DNA of 64,000 bases from Klebsiella pneumoniae (GTDB lineage: Bacteria; Myxococcota_A; UBA796; GCA-2862545). This document shows, one piece after another, positions 62,341 to 64,000 of this stretch; the stretch's first letter is position 1; every line of letters starts with the position of its first letter. The position numbers were made by a program, and so were the translations under genes. The notes under the pieces are model-generated. The model did not search any database, was not told the DNA's origin, and saw nothing but the letters and a program-made list of their open reading frames with translations. The stretch is taken from the NCBI GenBank assembly GCA_945861065.1, contig CAMASI010000009.1, positions 1 to 64,000 on the forward strand, written 5' to 3'.

Positions 62341-64000
62341 TCAGGCGTCGGCGACGACTTCGCCGGGGCGGAGGATCAGCTCGACGCCGCGCAACTCGGA
62401 ATGAATCCGGCCTGCAGCGTCGGTGAAACGGACGTCGGCCACCGCGCGGTCGCGTGACTTCTTCGTGCCTGTGAGCACGGCGGTCAGCGGGCCGTCTGCG
62501 GGCCCGTCCACGTAGCGATGCACCGACGCCACAGACATCGGAAGCGTGGCGCCACCGAGCACTTCGCGACCCCACAGGAGCGCGAGTTGCAGGCCGCCAT
62601 CGACCGCCGCGGGATCGGACTGCCAGGGTTCGTCGGCCCACCCCAAGGCGCGCAGCCCCACCACCGTGGCGGAGATGCCTTCCGGGCCTACACCATGCAG
62701 GTCGCGAATGACGTGGAAATCGGGGCCGTGAAAGAGGACATGCCCGTCGTACACGGTGTCGCGGGCCCACGGACCGAGCGCGGGAGGGTGCGCCTTGGCC
62801 GGCGCTTTGGCCGGTGCGTCGCCGAAGTTCGCGGCCGCCGTGTAGTGCAAGGCGCCGTCGGCACCACGCAGTTCGAGCGAGGCCGTGTCGCCGGTCCCGG
62901 CCACCCGCACGGTCAGCCAGTCGCCGCCGTTTTCGAAGCCCTTGAGCTTGACGCCGCGCTTGACGGCCACGTTGGTGAGTTGGAGCAGGGCGCGGTCGGG
63001 ACGGGCCGCTTGGGCGGCACGCGCGAACCACTCGACGACAAGTGCGACAGGCACGACGGGCACGCCCGCGATGCAATGCGACGCGAGGTAGCTGTGGCTG
63101 TCGCGGTTGGCATGCACGCCAACGGCGAGCGCGCGGTCGCCGTGCAGGGCGATGGCGCCGAGGGTGGGCGCTGCGCCGAGCACGACTTCGGTGACAGGTG
63201 AGCCATCGGCCGCTTCGGCGACGAGGGCGTTGGCGCCTGCGTCGAGCGGGATGAGCGGAACGCCGAGCGAGGCGAAATGGGCTTCGAGCGCGGGCGTGAC
63301 CATGCCCCCCTTCCATGGGCCCCAGCCGAGTGCGCGCACAATGGCCTGCGGGCGGCGCTTCGCTTCGGCGGCCGCCACCTTGTTGAGTACCTCGTTGGCC
63401 GTGCTGTACGCGACCTGGCCGGCGTTTCCTGCCCGTCCAGCCACCGAAGAGAACAGGAGCACGAGACTCAGGTCGTCGTCGCGGGTGGCGTCGAGCAGCA
63501 CGCGAAGGCCGCCGACCTTGGTGCCGAGCACGGTGCGCCATTGCGCCAGCGTCTGTTCGGCGATGGTCTTGTCGGCGAGCACGCCAGCACCATGCACCAA
63601 GCCGCGAATTCGCCCGAGGTCACGCACGGTGCGGAGCGCGTTTCGGACGGCGGTGTTGTCGCCCACGTCCACCGCCATGTAGGTCGCTTTGCCCCCGGCG
63701 GCGTCGATAGCGGCGAGGGTGCTGCGGACTTCGCGCCCGGCGAGAACGGCGTCGGCCGCGCGGCGCAGGTCGGCGGGCTTGACGGCATCCCCCCGCGCTT
63801 TGGCATCCGAGAGAAGGGCTTTCTGCAGCGCGGCGCCGTCGGTGGCGGACCGCAAATTCGCGGGCTCGTCGCTCAGGGGCGTGCGCCCGAGAAGCACGAA
63901 ATGGGCTTGGGTGGCTGCGGCCAAGGCGATCATGGTCGCCGCGGTCACGCCGCGCGCGCCGCCGGACACCACCACCACGTCGCCCTTGCCGACGCGCTGG
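62341..64000 (-). CDS. pfaA: PUFA synthase subunit, C-terminal part: ketoreductase and dehydratase (PfaA-like), partial
   Basis: The last about 553 codons of a larger multidomain enzyme run in from the right edge. A short-chain ketoreductase has VVVVSGGARGVTAA for NADPH, VDVGDNTAVRNAL, GLVHGAGVLADKTI, and the catalytic SSVAGRAGNAGQVAYSTANE (Ser, Tyr). A product-template/PKS dehydratase-like domain follows, with SHCIAGVPVVPVALV (candidate His) and HVLFHGPDFHVIRDL. KR followed by a PS-DH at the C-terminus is the end of PfaA in known Pfa synthases; the ketosynthase, acyltransferase and ACP domains should be outside the window. The enoyl reductase PfaD is not in this window either. Confidence 0.85.
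   Translation of the reverse strand, partial: QRVGKGDVVVVSGGARGVTAATMIALAAATQAHFVLLGRTPLSDEPANLRSATDGAALQKALLSDAKARGDAVKPADLRRAADAVLAGREVRSTLAAIDAAGGKATYMAVDVGDNTAVRNALRTVRDLGRIRGLVHGAGVLADKTIAEQTLAQWRTVLGTKVGGLRVLLDATRDDDLSLVLLFSSVAGRAGNAGQVAYSTANEVLNKVAAAEAKRRPQAIVRALGWGPWKGGMVTPALEAHFASLGVPLIPLDAGANALVAEAADGSPVTEVVLGAAPTLGAIALHGDRALAVGVHANRDSHSYLASHCIAGVPVVPVALVVEWFARAAQAARPDRALLQLTNVAVKRGVKLKGFENGGDWLTVRVAGTGDTASLELRGADGALHYTAAANFGDAPAKAPAKAHPPALGPWARDTVYDGHVLFHGPDFHVIRDLHGVGPEGISATVVGLRALGWADEPWQSDPAAVDGGLQLALLWGREVLGGATLPMSVASVHRYVDGPADGPLTAVLTGTKKSRDRAVADVRFTDAAGRIHSELRGVELILRPGEVVADA

Overview
The window is about 64 kb of GC-rich, densely packed bacterial DNA. Gene overlaps of the GTGA/ATGA type are common, GTG and TTG starts are frequent, and there are many secreted lipoproteins. 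I infer a member of the Myxococcota (old Deltaproteobacteria). The reasons are MopE-type Asp/Cys metal-binding repeats, thrombospondin-type-3-like repeats, MYXO-CTERM-like C-terminal anchors, several class III adenylate cyclases and a myxobacterial-type polyunsaturated fatty acid (PUFA) synthase. This is inferred from gene content only; no rRNA or tRNA gene was found.

Layout. 1-3.1 kb: a tail of a cut-off gene, then a tight bpt / TPR / fatty-acid-hydroxylase operon and a convergent prepilin peptidase. 3.2-8.4 kb: three secreted proteins (arylsulfotransferase-like, MopE/FG-GAP, FG-GAP). 8.4-12.5 kb: DegT-type aminotransferase with a lipoprotein, a Trp-rich WXXGXW-like surface protein, TrmH and YhbY. 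12.6-14.7 kb: three AIM24-family genes in tandem. 14.7-18.6 kb: PafA-like phosphatase and a membrane spermidine-synthase-like protein. 18.6-28.2 kb: alpha-2-macroglobulin lipoprotein, penicillin-binding protein 1C, ExbB and two ExbD proteins. 28.2-37.7 kb: a membrane cyclase on the minus strand, then on the plus strand a double-ATPase ABC protein, a DUF5939-like cyclase, a frameshifted CotH kinase, a cellulose-synthase-like glycosyltransferase with PilZ and zinc-ribbon parts, and a beta-helix protein.

37.65-39.9 kb is the only clearly accessory stretch. It holds C-terminal scraps resembling a serine recombinase and an IS91-type transposase, about 380 bp of strongly structured non-coding DNA with a 19-bp perfect inverted repeat, a frameshifted AbiEii-like toxin gene and an intact Phd/VapC-type toxin-antitoxin pair. 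40-52.7 kb encodes cell-surface proteins: a 2245-residue Asp-rich repeat protein with two dockerin-like inserts, a von Willebrand A lipoprotein, a ten-repeat MopE-like protein interrupted by an in-frame TAG, a degraded vWA fragment and a Kelch-like lipoprotein.

52.7-64 kb is on the minus strand and may be one operon: the C-terminal part of a PfaA-like PUFA synthase subunit (running off the right edge), a complete PfaC-like subunit with a terminal acyltransferase domain, a small exported protein, a metzincin-type metalloprotease lipoprotein and a metallophosphoesterase.

Three genes carry what look like single-base lesions (CotH, AbiEii, the MopE-like protein). Either real decay or sequencing error could explain them.
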